A stretch of DNA of 64,000 nt, taken from NCBI GenBank assembly GCA_963823535.1, contig CAWGLZ010000006.1, forward strand, positions 1,240,001 through 1,304,000, in the 5' to 3' direction. Made by a program: the position numbers and the translations under genes. How positions within the stretch are numbered: position 1 is the first letter of the stretch; the number at the start of each line of letters is the position of its first letter. Below the pieces are notes generated by a model. That model was not told the DNA's origin and ran no database searches. It was given only the letters and a program-made list of their open reading frames with translations. Below, piece after piece: positions 50,277-58,268 of this stretch. Origin of the DNA: RPQJ01 sp963823535 (lineage in GTDB: Bacteria > Pseudomonadota > Gammaproteobacteria > Steroidobacterales > Steroidobacteraceae).

Positions 50277-53045
50277 TCAGCGCAGCACGTGGCCATCCGA
50301 ATCCAGCACGCTCACGGGGCCCACGCCGAGGTCGCGGATCGGCTGCTCGATGACCTTGAGGTCGCCCACCACGACCCAGGTGAGCCTTGAGGTTTCAAGC
50401 GACGCGCGGGCCGCGGCGCGCACGGCTTCGTCCGTCTGGGCCTCGATGCGCTGCTTGAGGGTACGAACGTAGTCGTCCGGACGATCGAAGACGACCATTT
50501 CCGCAATGGCGCCGCTCACCGCGGCGTTGGTCTCGAAGCGACCGGGCAGGGAGCGCACATCACGATTGCGGATCGTGGCGATTTCCTCCGGCGTCGCCGG
50601 GTGGTCGCCCACGAACGCCTCGATCTCGCGCAGGATCTCGCGCATCGCATCCACGGTCTTGTCCGTCTGCACGGGCGCCGACAGCAGCCACGGTCGCTCG
50701 CCCAGCGCATCCGGAAGGCTCGAGTTTGCCCCGTAGGACCAGCTCTTGTCCTCGCGCAGGTTCATGTTGATGCGCGACGTGAACGTGCCCCCAAGCACGT
50801 TGTTCATCGTCTCCCGCTCGAGGCTGGCGGGGGCCGAGCTCGATGGCATCGTCAGCCCGACCAGGATGTTGCTCTGGACGGCGGCCGGCTTGTCGATCAG
50901 GAAGACGCGCGCCGCTGACGGGCGCTCGGCCGCGGGCAGCGCCTTGGTCCGCCGCGAAGTATCCGTCGCCTGCCAGTCGCCGAAGTGCTTCTCGAGCAGC
51001 GGCAGGATCTCCACGGGCGAGGCATCGCCGGTCACGATCAGCGTCACGTTGTCGGGCCGGATCCACGCGTGGTGAAATTCAACGAGATCGGCCCGCGTCA
51101 GCGCGGCAATCGAGGACTCGGTGCCCGACCCGGAGAACGGGATCGCATAGGGGTGTCCCTCGCCGTAGAGCAGTGGCGGCAGGACGCGCATCGCCAGGGC
51201 GTTGGGGCTGGTCTTCTCGCGCGCGATTGAAGCGATCCATTCCTTGCGTACGCGCTCGATTTCATCGGCCGGAAAAGTCGGGTGGCGGATCACGTCCGCG
51301 AACAGGGCCAGCGATTCGTCGAGGCGGTCCTTCAGAGCCGCCACGGCGCCGAACGAGCTGTCGAGCGAGGAGCCGGCCGCGAGGTCCGCGCCCAGCGACT
51401 CTGCGCGCGCCGCGATGGCCAGCGCGTCGAGGGACTGCGTGCCCTCGTCGAGCATGCTCATCGCGAAGCTCGACGTGCCCGGCAGTTCACCCTGGTCGGC
51501 GGCGTAGCCCGCGTCGAAGAGCAGCGACACGCGTACGACCGGCACGCCGGGCCGCCGGGCGACGATCACGGGCAGCCCATTGCGGAGCGTGTGACGCTGC
51601 AGTTCCGGGAATACGACGCCCGGGAATTGCTCGGTGGCTGGTACGCCGAGGCTGCGATCGACGGCGCTCTGCGCTGCGTGACCATGCGTCGGATACGGCT
51701 GCACTTCCAGCGTGTGGTCACCCTGGGCAAGCCAGCGCCCGGCCGCTGCGCGGACCTGCTCGGGTGTCGCGGTGCGCAGCAACTCGAGCGAGCGTCGATA
51801 ACAGCCGGGGTCGCCCTCGTAGACCTCGCAGGCGGCGAGCACGTCGGCCTTGCCCCCGAAGCCACCGATCCGCTCGAGCCCCTTGATGAATCCCGCGCGG
51901 ATCGACGTGCGTGCCCGCTCGAGTTCTGCCGACGTCGGGCCCTTGGCAATGAAGAGGCGCAGTTCGTCCTCGATGGCCGACTGGACACGCTCCGCCGGGA
52001 CGGCCGCCTTCACGTCGGCGCTGATGCCGAAGAGCCCGGAGATCTCGAGACCGCCCTGGCTGGCACTGATCGTGTCTGCGAGGCGGTCGCGGTACACGAG
52101 TCGCTCGTAGAGCCGCGACGTCTTGCCGCCCCCCAGGATGCGGCCCGCGATGGCGAGCAGGTCCGAGTCCGCCGTGCCTTCCGGCGGCGTGTTCCAGAAC
52201 CGGTACAGGCGTGTCTGCGCGACCTGGTCCTGCATCGTTTCCCGCGTGCTCTCGGTCCGCGCGGCGATCCAGAGTTCGGGCCGGTTCAGCGGCGGGCCTG
52301 CCGCGATGTGACCGAAGTACTGCTGCGCCTTTTCGCGGGCCGTGGGCAGGTCGATGTCGCCGGCCAGCACCAGCACTGCATTGGCCGCGCCGTAGTACGT
52401 GCCGAACCACTCGTGGACGTCCTCGACCGTCGCCGCGTTCAGGTCCTCCATCGATCCGATCGGCAGCCAGCGGTAGGGATGTCCGTCCGGAAAACTTGCG
52501 CGAACGATGGACTCGAACACCCGACCGTAGGGGCGGTTCTGCCCCTGGCGCTTCTCGTTCTGGACCACGCCACGCTGCTCGTCTAGGCGCGCCTGGTCGA
52601 TCACGCCGAGCAGGTGGCCCATCCGGTCCGACTCCATCCACAGGGCCATGTCGAGCGCCGTCGTCGGCACGTTCTGGAAGTAGTTCGTGCGATCGAAGCT
52701 CGTGGTGCCGTTCTGCCCGGTGGCGCCCACCTGCTCGAAGGGCTTGAAGTACTCGTCGTCGAAGTGCTCGGAGCCCTGGAACATCAGGTGCTCGAAGAGA
52801 TGGGCGAAACCGGTCTTGCCGGGTTTCTCGTTCTTGGAGCCGACGTGGTACCAGAGGTTGACGGCGACGATCGGGGCCTTGCGATCGGTGTGGGCGATGA
52901 CCGTCAAGCCATTGTCCAGATTGAATTTTTCGTAGGGAATGAGCGCTTCGTCGGCGGCTGCCCAGCCCGCCCAGGGCGAGGCGAGGAGGAGCAGTCCCAG
53001 CAGCAGGCGGGATCGGGGGGCAGGGGCATCATGTCCATGATTCAT
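50277..53045 (-). CDS. Two-domain M16 (pitrilysin-like) zinc peptidase, exported
   Basis: A 922-residue periplasmic metallopeptidase made of two M16 halves. Signal peptide about 11-31; the inverted zinc motif His82-x-x-Glu85-His86 is in 'KTGFAHLFEHLMFQGSEHFD', with the distal Glu about 75 residues later ('LDEQRGVVQNEKRQGQNRPY'). The second half ('ELQRHTLRNGLPVIVARRPG') lacks the zinc motif ('GELPGTSSFAMSMLDEGT'), as is normal. It degrades peptides in the periplasm. The start at 53045 is chosen at the ATG nearest the signal sequence; an in-frame ATG 20 codons upstream is less likely. Divergent from the OmpW-OmpA gene. Confidence 0.93.
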   Translation of the reverse strand: MNHGHDAPAPRSRLLLGLLLLASPWAGWAAADEALIPYEKFNLDNGLTVIAHTDRKAPIVAVNLWYHVGSKNEKPGKTGFAHLFEHLMFQGSEHFDDEYFKPFEQVGATGQNGTTSFDRTNYFQNVPTTALDMALWMESDRMGHLLGVIDQARLDEQRGVVQNEKRQGQNRPYGRVFESIVRASFPDGHPYRWLPIGSMEDLNAATVEDVHEWFGTYYGAANAVLVLAGDIDLPTAREKAQQYFGHIAAGPPLNRPELWIAARTESTRETMQDQVAQTRLYRFWNTPPEGTADSDLLAIAGRILGGGKTSRLYERLVYRDRLADTISASQGGLEISGLFGISADVKAAVPAERVQSAIEDELRLFIAKGPTSAELERARTSIRAGFIKGLERIGGFGGKADVLAACEVYEGDPGCYRRSLELLRTATPEQVRAAAGRWLAQGDHTLEVQPYPTHGHAAQSAVDRSLGVPATEQFPGVVFPELQRHTLRNGLPVIVARRPGVPVVRVSLLFDAGYAADQGELPGTSSFAMSMLDEGTQSLDALAIAARAESLGADLAAGSSLDSSFGAVAALKDRLDESLALFADVIRHPTFPADEIERVRKEWIASIAREKTSPNALAMRVLPPLLYGEGHPYAIPFSGSGTESSIAALTRADLVEFHHAWIRPDNVTLIVTGDASPVEILPLLEKHFGDWQATDTSRRTKALPAAERPSAARVFLIDKPAAVQSNILVGLTMPSSSAPASLERETMNNVLGGTFTSRINMNLREDKSWSYGANSSLPDALGERPWLLSAPVQTDKTVDAMREILREIEAFVGDHPATPEEIATIRNRDVRSLPGRFETNAAVSGAIAEMVVFDRPDDYVRTLKQRIEAQTDEAVRAAARASLETSRLTWVVVGDLKVIEQPIRDLGVGPVSVLDSDGHVLR

Positions 53046-53241
53046 GGTCGATCTCGGTCGTTCGGGCAGGGTGTCAAGTGCCAGAGTGTTGCATTTTTGC
53101 ATCAAGAGGGACGTTTTAGGGTTCGACAGCAGAAAGGCTTGAATTTCAACCCATGTATGAATCCAATCTGCGCTGGCGGACGATAAACGTCAGTCAGTGT
53201 GGTACGCAAAAAACGTAAATACCCTTCGGGGCGAAAGCGTT

Positions 53242-53247
53242 TATACT
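53242..53247 (+). promoter_or_regulatory. Candidate -10 box for the OmpW-OmpA gene
   Basis: TATACT lies 37 bases before the ATG in an unusually AT-rich stretch (about 53190-53250) of the 239-base divergent region between the M16 peptidase and the porin gene. No good -35 hexamer is 16-18 bases upstream. The rest of the region shows no repeat that I can name. Confidence 0.4.
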
Positions 53248-53284
53248 GCGCCGCAGAAGTCCTCTGTTAAGTAGGGAGTCCCTG

Positions 53285-54523
53285 ATGTACTCGAAAGTTC
53301 TGAAGGCCATGGTGGTCGCGACGCTCGCCGCCGCGCCTTTTGCGGCGCACGCCGATGTCGCGCCCGGTGAGCAGAAGGGCGACTGGCTCTTCCGCGTCAA
53401 TCTTGCCCAGGTTAATCCGGATTCGGACAACCTGAAGCTCGAGAAGTTCGAGCCTTTAATTCCTCGTTCGATGCTGGTCGTGGACAGCGACCTGAGCGCC
53501 ACGTTCGACATCACCTACATGTTCAGCAACCACTTCGGTGTGGAGTTGCTGGTCGCGTATCCGTTCACCCACGGTATCGACATCAAGCCGTACGACGGCT
53601 CGTCCGAGGCGCGGCTCGGGTATGTCGACCACCTGCCCCCGACGCTGAGCCTCGTGTGGCGTCCGGGTGCCTATGATGCGACCTGGCAGCCCTATGTCGG
53701 CATCGGCGCCAACTGGACGATGTTCAGCGGCGAGAAGCTGCGTGGCGACACGCTGGATGCTCTGAACCTTTCCGACACCAAGCTCAGGATGGACGACTCC
53801 TTCGGCTTCGCGGGCCTCATCGGCCTGGACATCTTCCCGGGCGAAGACAAGAAGTGGTTCATGAACCTGCAGGCCCGGTACATCCAGATCGAGTCGGACG
53901 CCGAGGCTGTGCTCCCGTTCGGGACCGATTTCACGAGCACGAAGGTGAAGCTCGGCAAGGTCGAGATCAACCCGATGGTGTACGGCATCGGCTTCGGTCG
54001 CCGCTTCGGCCAGCCGGCTCCGGTGGTCGAGCCGACGCCGCCGCCGCCGCCCCCGCCGCCGCCGCCGCCGCCGGCTCCGGCCAAGTGCTCGGACGGCGAC
54101 AACGACGGCGTGTGCGACGCCGACGACAAGTGCCCGAGCACGCCTGCCGGTGCCAAGGTCGACAAGGTCGGGTGCCCGCTGGAGCAGACGCTCAAGCTGC
54201 TGTTCGACTTCGACAGCGCCGAGCTGCGCCCCGAGTCGATCACCGAGCTCGAGCGGCTGGTGAAGTTCATGGGCGACGTGAACTTTGCGACCGTGCTGAT
54301 CGAGGGTCACACGGACAGCAAGGGCAGCGATGCCTACAACCTGAGCCTGTCGGACCGTCGTGCGAAGTCGGTGTATGACTACCTGGCCTCGCGTGGCGTG
54401 GATCCGGCACGTGTGTCCTCGATCGGTAAGGGCGAGTCGATGCCTATCGCCGACAACGAGACCGAGGAAGGCCGTCAGCAGAACCGTCGCGTGATGCTGA
54501 TCCGGACGGATTCGGGCATGTAA
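53285..54523 (+). CDS. Outer-membrane protein: OmpW-like barrel fused to OmpA peptidoglycan-binding domain
   Basis: A 412-residue outer-membrane protein. After a signal peptide (cleavage about 'FAAHADVAPG') the first ~240 residues follow the OmpW eight-strand pattern ('GDWLFRVNLAQVNPDSDN', 'SATFDITYMFSNHFGVELLV', 'YPFTHGI', 'TLSLVWRP', 'WQPYVGIGANWTMF'). A linker with a run of 12 prolines and an acidic Asp-rich thrombospondin-3-like segment ('CSDGDNDGVCDADDKCP') leads to an OmpA-C domain ('LFDFDSAELRPESITELERL', 'LIEGHTDSKGSDAYNLSLSD') with the Asp and Arg that bind diaminopimelate. It should anchor outer membrane to peptidoglycan. Strong ribosome site AGGGAG; dedicated terminator downstream: a highly expressed single gene. 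Confidence 0.93.
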   Translation: MYSKVLKAMVVATLAAAPFAAHADVAPGEQKGDWLFRVNLAQVNPDSDNLKLEKFEPLIPRSMLVVDSDLSATFDITYMFSNHFGVELLVAYPFTHGIDIKPYDGSSEARLGYVDHLPPTLSLVWRPGAYDATWQPYVGIGANWTMFSGEKLRGDTLDALNLSDTKLRMDDSFGFAGLIGLDIFPGEDKKWFMNLQARYIQIESDAEAVLPFGTDFTSTKVKLGKVEINPMVYGIGFGRRFGQPAPVVEPTPPPPPPPPPPPPAPAKCSDGDNDGVCDADDKCPSTPAGAKVDKVGCPLEQTLKLLFDFDSAELRPESITELERLVKFMGDVNFATVLIEGHTDSKGSDAYNLSLSDRRAKSVYDYLASRGVDPARVSSIGKGESMPIADNETEEGRQQNRRVMLIRTDSGM

Positions 54524-54548
54524 TCGACACGCAGGCTTCGGCTTGCCG

Positions 54549-54586
54549 CGAGGCCCCGGTGCGCAAGCGCCGGGGCCTCGTGCTTT
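54549..54586 (+). terminator. Rho-independent terminator after the OmpW-OmpA gene
   Basis: An 11-bp perfect stem (CGAGGCCCCGG / CCGGGGCCTCG, 54549-54559 with 54570-54580), extended by inner pairing around an AA loop, is followed by TGCTTTT. It starts 26 bases after the stop codon. Confidence 0.88.
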
Positions 54587-54685
54587 TCGGGGTGGCTGAA
54601 TCCAATCGAGCCGTCTGCGCTAAATGGTCTGTCGGGCTACAATCGCAGCCCGCCCCGCGAGTTCATACCGCACGAGGAGAATCCA

Positions 54686-55552
54686 ATGCGTCATCCCCGC
54701 AACGTCGCGATCGCTGCGCTGGCCCTGGCGCTTGCGCCGCTCGCCGGCAAAGCCGCGCACCACGAGGGTAAGGTCGAGGCCGATCCGGTTCTCGTCGAGG
54801 TCGTCGCCGGCGACTGGCGCGATGCCGATGCCAAGGCCCGTGACCGATATCGTCACCCGGTCGAGTCGCTGAGCTTCTGGGGCCTCAAACCCGGCATGAC
54901 CGTCCTCGAGATCCAGCCCGGCTCCAAGTCCTGGTGGACCGAGATCCTCGCGCCCTATGCCAGGCGTACCGGCGGTGCGTTCTACGCCACGGGCGCCGAC
55001 CTAGAAAACCCCGAGCTGTCCGACGGCGCGCGCAAGTCGCGTGCGGATTTCGAGGCCCACTACGCGGCCCGGCCGGAGGTCTACGGCACTGTCAACGTGG
55101 CGAACTGGGGCGCGAAGTCGAAGCCCCTGCCCCGGGAGAAGTTCGACTTCATCCTCACGGCGCGCTCCGTGCACGGCTGGATGCGCTCGCCGGGCACGGT
55201 CGAGAAGACTTTCCAGGAGTTCTACGGCGCGCTGAAGCCGGGCGGAATCCTGGCGGTCGAGCAGCACCGCGCCAATCCGGGTCCCCAGGACCCAAAGGCT
55301 GAAAGCGGCTACGTGACCGAGGCGTACGTGATCGAGCAGGCGGAGAAAGCGGGCTTCAAGCTGGCCGCGAAGTCCGAGATCAATGCGAACCCGAAGGACA
55401 CCAAGGACCATCCCTTCGGCGTCTGGACGCTGCCACCGGCCCTGCGCTCGACGGCCTACGGGTCCGGGCAGGACGCCGATCCGGGCTTCGACCACTCGAA
55501 GTACCTGGCGATCGGCGAGTCCGATCGCATGACGCTGAAATTCGTGAAGTAG
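54686..55552 (+). CDS. Exported class I methyltransferase-like protein
   Basis: A 288-residue protein with a signal peptide ('NVAIAALALALAPLAGKAAH') and a methyltransferase-like fold: 'LKPGMTVLEIQPGSKSWWTE' (motif I, with Pro-Gly-Ser in place of Gly-x-Gly), 'KFDFILTARSVHGWMRSPGT', 'ALKPGGILAVEQHRANPGPQ'. It is related in design to the exported methyltransferase-like protein of the LysR operon at about 37.6 kb. Because SAM is not known in the periplasm, catalytic methylation is uncertain. GAGGAG precedes the ATG. It converges on the oxidoreductase operon across a long hairpin. Confidence 0.85.
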   Translation: MRHPRNVAIAALALALAPLAGKAAHHEGKVEADPVLVEVVAGDWRDADAKARDRYRHPVESLSFWGLKPGMTVLEIQPGSKSWWTEILAPYARRTGGAFYATGADLENPELSDGARKSRADFEAHYAARPEVYGTVNVANWGAKSKPLPREKFDFILTARSVHGWMRSPGTVEKTFQEFYGALKPGGILAVEQHRANPGPQDPKAESGYVTEAYVIEQAEKAGFKLAAKSEINANPKDTKDHPFGVWTLPPALRSTAYGSGQDADPGFDHSKYLAIGESDRMTLKFVK

Positions 55553-55554
55553 CC

Positions 55555-55624
55555 GGAACGGGGACCTGCTACCGATGGGCCCCGGTCCGGGCGGACCGGC
55601 CATCGGGAGAATGTCCCCGGTTCC
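55555..55624. terminator. Long imperfect hairpin between convergent genes
   Basis: Outer arms GGAACGGGGAC (55555-55565) and GTCCCCGGTTCC (55613-55624) pair with one bulge; inside, CCGATGGGCC and GGCCATCGG pair, and then CCGGTCC and GGACCGG. The whole intergenic region thus folds into one extended stem. It separates the exported methyltransferase from the GltD-PorD gene, so it is likely a bidirectional terminator. Confidence 0.6.
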
Positions 55625-57253
55625 CTATATTTCCTCGGGGACCGTGCGGATCGCCCCGCACGGGCACTCGCTCACGCAGATTCCGCAGCCCTTGCAGTAG
55701 TCGTAGTTGAACGCGTAGCGCTGACCGGCACCGAGCTTGATGACGGCGTTGTCCGGGCACACGCCGTAGCAGTTGTCGCACTCGAAGCAGTTGCCGCAGG
55801 AGAGGCAGCGGCGAGCCTCGAACTGGGCCGTGGTCTCGTCGAAGCTGCCGACGACTTCCTCGAACGTCGACTGGCGGCGGATCGTATCGAGCACCGGCTG
55901 CTTCGACTTCGGCGCATCGGTGTAGTACCAGGTATTGAGCTTGTCGAAGCTCGCCAGCTCGTGGGCCGGCGGGTGCTGCCAGGCTTCGCCGCGCAGCCAC
56001 GCATCGATGTTGCGGGCGGCGAGCTTGCCGTGCCCGATGCCGACGGTGACCGTGCGCTCGCCGGGCACCATGTCGCCTCCCGCGAAGATCCCGGGATGGC
56101 CGGTCATCATCCCCGCGTCCACCTTGACGACCCCGTCCACGACCTCCAGGCCCGGCACGCCGTCGAGGAGGGAGAGATCGACGTCCTGGCCCAGCGCCAG
56201 CACGACGGAGTCCGCCTCCAGCGTCTCGAACTCGCCGGTCGGCTGCGGGTTGCCCTTGGCGTCCAGCGCCATCTTCTCGACCGTGATGGAGGACTCGCCG
56301 GCCTGCTTGATCGTCGACAGCCACTTGACCAGCACGCCCTCCTGCAGGGCCTCCTCGAGTTCCGTCTCGTGCGCCGGCATCCTCTCGCGCGTGCGGCGGT
56401 AGACGATGATGGACTCGGTGGCGCCCAGACGCTTGGCGGTGCGGGCGACGTCGAGTGCCGTGTTGCCGCCGCCGTAGACGACCACGCGGCGACCGAGCAG
56501 TGGCCGCTCGTCTTCCTCCATGCCGCGCAGCACCGAGACTGCGTCGAGCATCTTCGCGGCGCTGCCGGCCGGGATGTAGGCGCGCTTTGCAATGTGCGCC
56601 CCGACCGCGAGGAACACGGCGTCGAAGCGGCCCGAGTCCTTCGCCTCGAGCACGTTCGAGACCTTTGAGTTCAGTTGCAACTCGACGCCGAGCTCGAGAA
56701 TCCGGTCGATCTCCGCCGACAGTACCTCGCGTGGCAGCCGGTACTTCGGAATTCCGAAGCGCATCATGCCGCCCGCCACCGGGCCCGCCTCGCGGATCGT
56801 CACCGCGTGGCCCATGCGCGCCAGATGATAAGCGGCGGACAGGCCCGACGGGCCTGCCCCGACGACCAGCACGCGCTTGCCCGAGGCCAGCGCCGGCCGC
56901 GGGAAGGCCCACGCGCGGCGCAGCGCCTCGTCGCCAAGGAAGCGCTCGATCGCGTTGATGCCCACGCTCTCGTCGAGTTCCCCGCGATTGCAGGCGGTCT
57001 CGCACGGGTGATAGCAGACCCGGCCCATGGTCGCCGGCAACGGGTTGTCCTGCGTCAGCAGGCGCCAGGCCTGCTCGTACTCGCCGGCCTCCGCGTGGAA
57101 CAGCCAGCCCTGGATGTTCTCGCCCGCGGGGCAGGCGTGGTTGCAGGGCGGCAGTCGATCCACGTACTCGGGCCGCACCGTGCGCCAGGAACCGGTGCGA
57201 TTGGCGAGGCTCGAGCCGGGATCGAGGGTGATTGCGAACGGCTTGGCCTTCAT
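55625..57253 (-). CDS. GltD-like FAD/NAD(P)H oxidoreductase fused to PorD-type ferredoxin
   Basis: A 542-residue iron-sulfur flavoprotein. N-terminal cysteine-rich GltD domain (about 35-105: 'CNHACPAGENIQGW', 'RVCYHPCETACNRGELDESV'); FAD-binding 'RVLVVGAGPSGLSAAYHLAR'; NAD(P)H-binding 'RVVVYGGGNTALDVARTAKR'; then a C-terminal ferredoxin with cysteine clusters 'CLSCGNCFECDNCYGVCP' and 'CKGCGICVSECPCGAI' for two [4Fe-4S] centres, equivalent to the delta subunit (PorD) of 2-oxoacid oxidoreductases. The fusion would pass electrons from 2-oxoacid oxidation to NAD(P). ATGA overlap with the beta subunit gene; last of four genes. Confidence 0.92.
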   Translation of the reverse strand: MKAKPFAITLDPGSSLANRTGSWRTVRPEYVDRLPPCNHACPAGENIQGWLFHAEAGEYEQAWRLLTQDNPLPATMGRVCYHPCETACNRGELDESVGINAIERFLGDEALRRAWAFPRPALASGKRVLVVGAGPSGLSAAYHLARMGHAVTIREAGPVAGGMMRFGIPKYRLPREVLSAEIDRILELGVELQLNSKVSNVLEAKDSGRFDAVFLAVGAHIAKRAYIPAGSAAKMLDAVSVLRGMEEDERPLLGRRVVVYGGGNTALDVARTAKRLGATESIIVYRRTRERMPAHETELEEALQEGVLVKWLSTIKQAGESSITVEKMALDAKGNPQPTGEFETLEADSVVLALGQDVDLSLLDGVPGLEVVDGVVKVDAGMMTGHPGIFAGGDMVPGERTVTVGIGHGKLAARNIDAWLRGEAWQHPPAHELASFDKLNTWYYTDAPKSKQPVLDTIRRQSTFEEVVGSFDETTAQFEARRCLSCGNCFECDNCYGVCPDNAVIKLGAGQRYAFNYDYCKGCGICVSECPCGAIRTVPEEI

Positions 57254-58257
57254 GATGCGGACTCCGGGCCCTCGAGCAGGCCGTAGCGCCGGATGTTGCG
57301 ATCGGCCAGCGCTTGCAGGCGCGCGACGATCTCGGGGTGCCCGGGCGGCTTGAACAGGTGCGCGAAGCGCTGCTGGGGCTTGAGGTATTCCTCCACCGGG
57401 CGCTGCTCGCGGATCCTGGAGACGCTGGTGACCTCGCCGTGCACGGCTTCGAACACCGGGAACAGCCCCGTCTCCTTGGCGAGCCGTGCCATGCGGATCG
57501 TGTCCGCCGAGCCATGCCCCCAGCCGAGGGGACAGGGCACGAGGATGTGGATGTAGCGGGCCCCGCGGAACTCCATCGCGCGGCTCACCTTGGCCTCGAG
57601 GTCGCGCAGTTCTGCGACGGTCGCCGTGGCCACGTAGGGGATCTCGTGCGCAATCGCGATCGCAGGCAGGTTCTTGCCCTGGCCGAAGCGGTTGCCGGTG
57701 GATTCCCCCACCGGGTAGGTCGTGTTGGTGCGCGCGGCCGGGGGCGTGGCGGACGAGCGCTGCACGCCGGTGTTCATGTAGGCCTCGTTGTCGTAACAGA
57801 GGTAGAGCACGTCGTCATTGCGCTCGAACATCCCCGAGAGGCAGCCGAACCCGATGTCGGTCGTGCCGCCATCCCCGCCCTGCGCGACGACGCGGATGTC
57901 GGGGCGACCCTTCACGCGCATCGCGGCGGCGATCCCCGTCGCCACGGCAGCGGCATTGCCGAACAGCGAGTGGATCCACGGGATCTGCCACGAGGTCTCA
58001 GGGTAGGGTGTCGAGAACACCTCGAGGCAGCCGGTGGCGTTCGCGGCGACCAGCTGGCGGTTGGTCGCATCCATCGCCGCATCGATCGCGTAGCGAGCGC
58101 CGAGCGCCTCGCCGCAACCCTGGCAGGCGCGATGGCCGGAATTGAGCGAGTTGGTGCGGCGGATGTCCGCCTGCACCGAGCGCTGCTCGTGCGGGAGCAG
58201 GCGATTGCCGACGGTGAAGGTGCCGGTCTGGTAGAAGCGGATGGGCTGGTGGGTCAT
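57250..58257 (-). CDS. 2-oxoacid:ferredoxin oxidoreductase, beta (ThDP) subunit
   Basis: A 335-residue ThDP-binding subunit (PorB-type) that decarboxylates a 2-oxoacid. The Fe-S cysteines 'GHRACQGCGEALGARYAIDA' and 'ANATGCLEVFSTPYP', and the ThDP/Mg motif 'VVAQGGDGGTTDIGFGCLSG' with downstream 'YDNEAYMNTGVQRSSATPP' (the Asn and Asn-Thr-Gly that hold Mg and substrate) are present. The 'NTGVQRSSATP' form matches pyruvate-type enzymes. GGGGGAG precedes the ATG. Between alpha and GltD-PorD genes in a coupled operon. Confidence 0.93.
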   Translation of the reverse strand: MTHQPIRFYQTGTFTVGNRLLPHEQRSVQADIRRTNSLNSGHRACQGCGEALGARYAIDAAMDATNRQLVAANATGCLEVFSTPYPETSWQIPWIHSLFGNAAAVATGIAAAMRVKGRPDIRVVAQGGDGGTTDIGFGCLSGMFERNDDVLYLCYDNEAYMNTGVQRSSATPPAARTNTTYPVGESTGNRFGQGKNLPAIAIAHEIPYVATATVAELRDLEAKVSRAMEFRGARYIHILVPCPLGWGHGSADTIRMARLAKETGLFPVFEAVHGEVTSVSRIREQRPVEEYLKPQQRFAHLFKPPGHPEIVARLQALADRNIRRYGLLEGPESAS

Positions 58258-58268
58258 GGCTCCCCCTG

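Noticed and set aside
55569..57515. A 648-codon frame overlapping the GltD-PorD gene
   Set aside because: Off-frame reading of the same strand with no cysteine clusters or nucleotide-binding motifs; the true frame has all of them.
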